From: Actinomycetota bacterium
Lineage (GTDB): Bacteria > Actinomycetota > CADDZG01 > WHSQ01
Assembly: GCA_009379915.1 (NCBI GenBank)
Contig: WHSV01000004.1
Location: 1-64,000, forward strand
Reading direction: 5' to 3'
Length of the DNA stretch: 64,000 nucleotides
The notes below the pieces were generated by a model. It did no database searches, was not told where the DNA came from, and saw only the letters and a program-made list of their open reading frames with translations. This document shows positions 62,746-64,000 of the stretch, one piece after another. Each line of letters starts with the position of its first letter. Position 1 is the stretch's first letter. Position numbers and translations under genes: made by a program.

Positions 62746-64000
62746 TCAACCCGCAGCCGGGTAATCCCTTCCAGGGTGCCGGCCCACCGGCCGGAGGTTC
62801 GAGGCCCCCGCGACGGCGTGCAGCGCGGCCTCGGCCTTGTTGGTGGTCTCCGACGCCTCGGCGACGGGGTCCGAGTCGGCCACGACCCCGGCCCCCGCCT
62901 GGACGTAAGCGCGTCCACCGGTGGCCACGATGGTGCGGATCGTGATGCAGGTGTCGAGGTTCCCCGAGAAGTCGAAGTAGCCGACCACTCCCGAGTAGGG
63001 GCCCCGCCGGGTTCGCTCGAGCGAGTCGATGATCTCCATGGCCCGAACCTTGGGCGCCCCCGACATCGTGCCCGCGGGGAAGCAGGCGGTCAGAGCGTCG
63101 AACGCATCGCAGCCCGGTTTCAGCCGCCCGCTGACCGACGAGACGATGTGCATTACGTGGCTGTAGCGCTCGATGGTCATCAGCTCGTCCACCGTCACCG
63201 TCCCGTAGCGGCTCACCCGTCCGAGATCGTTGCGGGACAGATCGACGAGCATCACGTGCTCGGCCCTCTCCTTGGCGTCCGCCAGAAGGTCGTCGGCGAA
63301 GGCGCCGTCCTCTGCCTCCGAGATCCCGCGCCGTCGCGTGCCCGCGATGGGGCGGGACACCGCGAGGTCTCCCGTCACGCGCACGAGGGGCTCCGGAGAG
63401 GCGCCCGCGATGTCGAAGGCCTCGTGCTGCTCGGTGCCGGCCCATCGCAGGTAGTACATGTAGGGACTCGGGTTGAGCGTCCTCAGGACCCGGTAGGCCT
63501 CGAACGCGGAGCCGGCGAGTGGCATCGAGAAGCGGCGCGAGGGCACCACTTGAAAGACGTCGCCCGCACGGATGTGCTCTATCGAGCGTTCGACCCATTC
63601 CGCGTACTCATCGTCGCTCGCACTCACCTCGTAGGGGGGCAGCTCCGCCGTGAGGTCGAGATCCAGGGGTGGGACGACCACCGGGTCGGCCAGTCTCTCC
63701 ACGGTCTCGTCGCAGCGGCGGGCCGCCTCCTCGTAGTCCTCGTCGGGGTCTCCTCCGCTGACAACGTTCGTGATCACGAAGGCCCGCTGCAGGAGATGGT
63801 CGAAGACGACGAGGGTCCGGGTCAGCATGAGGGCCAGGTCGGGCAGCCCGAGATCGTCTTCAGGAGCGTCCGGCAGATGCTCCAGCTCTCGCACGCAGTC
63901 GTAGCCGAGAAACCCCACCGCCCCGCCGTGAAGCGGAGGGAGTCCCTCGATGGACGGCGCGCGGCACTCGGCCGCCAGACGCTTGAGATAGGCGAGGGCG
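62746..64000 (-). CDS. trpE: Anthranilate synthase component I, C-terminal part (runs off the window)
   Basis: At least 417 residues are in the window; the frame is open to position 64000 (LPPLHGGAVGFLGYDCVRELEHLP), so the start lies outside. Chorismate-binding motifs are present: PSPYMYYLRW, SRPIAGTRRRG, MLVDLSRNDLGRV, SYSHVMHI-like ERYSHVMHIVSSVSG, FPAGTMSGAPKVRAMEIID and RRGPYSGVVGYFDFSGNLD. It converts chorismate to anthranilate with the TrpG amidotransferase. The stop at 62746 is 106 bp before the hybrid kinase start, and all genes down to trpA share its orientation. Confidence 0.95.
   Translation of the reverse strand, partial: ALAYLKRLAAECRAPSIEGLPPLHGGAVGFLGYDCVRELEHLPDAPEDDLGLPDLALMLTRTLVVFDHLLQRAFVITNVVSGGDPDEDYEEAARRCDETVERLADPVVVPPLDLDLTAELPPYEVSASDDEYAEWVERSIEHIRAGDVFQVVPSRRFSMPLAGSAFEAYRVLRTLNPSPYMYYLRWAGTEQHEAFDIAGASPEPLVRVTGDLAVSRPIAGTRRRGISEAEDGAFADDLLADAKERAEHVMLVDLSRNDLGRVSRYGTVTVDELMTIERYSHVMHIVSSVSGRLKPGCDAFDALTACFPAGTMSGAPKVRAMEIIDSLERTRRGPYSGVVGYFDFSGNLDTCITIRTIVATGGRAYVQAGAGVVADSDPVAEASETTNKAEAALHAVAGASNLRPVGRHPGRDYPAAG

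Overview
This is a 64 kb, high-GC chromosomal segment from an actinobacterium (Actinomycetota). Evidence for this is the PdtaR-type ANTAR regulator, the IdeR/DtxR-type iron box, and a backbone gene order matching the Mycobacterium tuberculosis neighbourhood Rv1609-Rv1638. Read right to left, that backbone is trpE, trpC, trpB, trpA, ANTAR regulator, polA, rpsA, coaE, uvrB, uvrA. I cannot assign a genus. The assembly may carry small indel errors: three genes are broken by a single-base shift, and two more are internally deleted or 5'-truncated.

Layout. 1-9.3 kb: tRNA-Val, ppa, uvrA, a frameshifted ECF sigma factor with its putative anti-sigma partner, a frameshifted DUF2269 membrane protein, a beta-propeller (PD40) fragment, a class V aminotransferase and a flavin split-barrel protein. 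9.3-23.8 kb: MATE exporter, uvrB, a broken adenylate cyclase, an amidase, a GAF-GAF histidine kinase, HAD hydrolase, coaE, rpsA, an HTTM gene remnant and polA, all on the minus strand. 23.8-37.3 kb: an iron-linked accessory block with a DtxR/MntR-like regulator, a soluble kinase plus GAF protein, ferritin, an Fbp-type ferric ABC transporter (ATPase separate from binding protein and permease), an FAD oxidoreductase, a flippase-like/GT2 glycosyltransferase fusion, an SDR epimerase, a GT-C-like membrane protein and a cupredoxin lipoprotein. A perfect 19-bp IdeR/DtxR box sits in the divergent promoter at 31469-31487, and a 15/19 match precedes the cupredoxin gene. 37.3-42 kb: gltB behind a well-formed transcription attenuator. 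42-52.6 kb: small proteins, a family 5 uracil-DNA glycosylase, DUF554 protein, a polar amino-acid ABC transporter and a complete Liv branched-chain amino-acid transporter. 52.7-64 kb: ANTAR regulator, tRNA-Leu, zinc ribbon, trpA-trpB-trpC, then a signalling group (degenerate M28 lipoprotein, CheY-like regulator, two hybrid histidine kinases) between trpC and the C-terminal part of trpE, which runs off the window end.

How the genes fit together. The backbone supplies DNA repair and replication (UvrA, UvrB, PolA, UDG), CoA and tryptophan synthesis, and ribosomal S1. The accessory block appears to couple iron sensing, uptake and storage with membrane or cell-envelope glycan/lipid genes under one iron-responsive operator. 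The 37-53 kb region is about nitrogen and amino-acid supply. The most promising less-described elements are the iron-box cluster with its atypical regulator and copper lipoprotein, the gltB attenuator, and the kinase group embedded in the trp operon.
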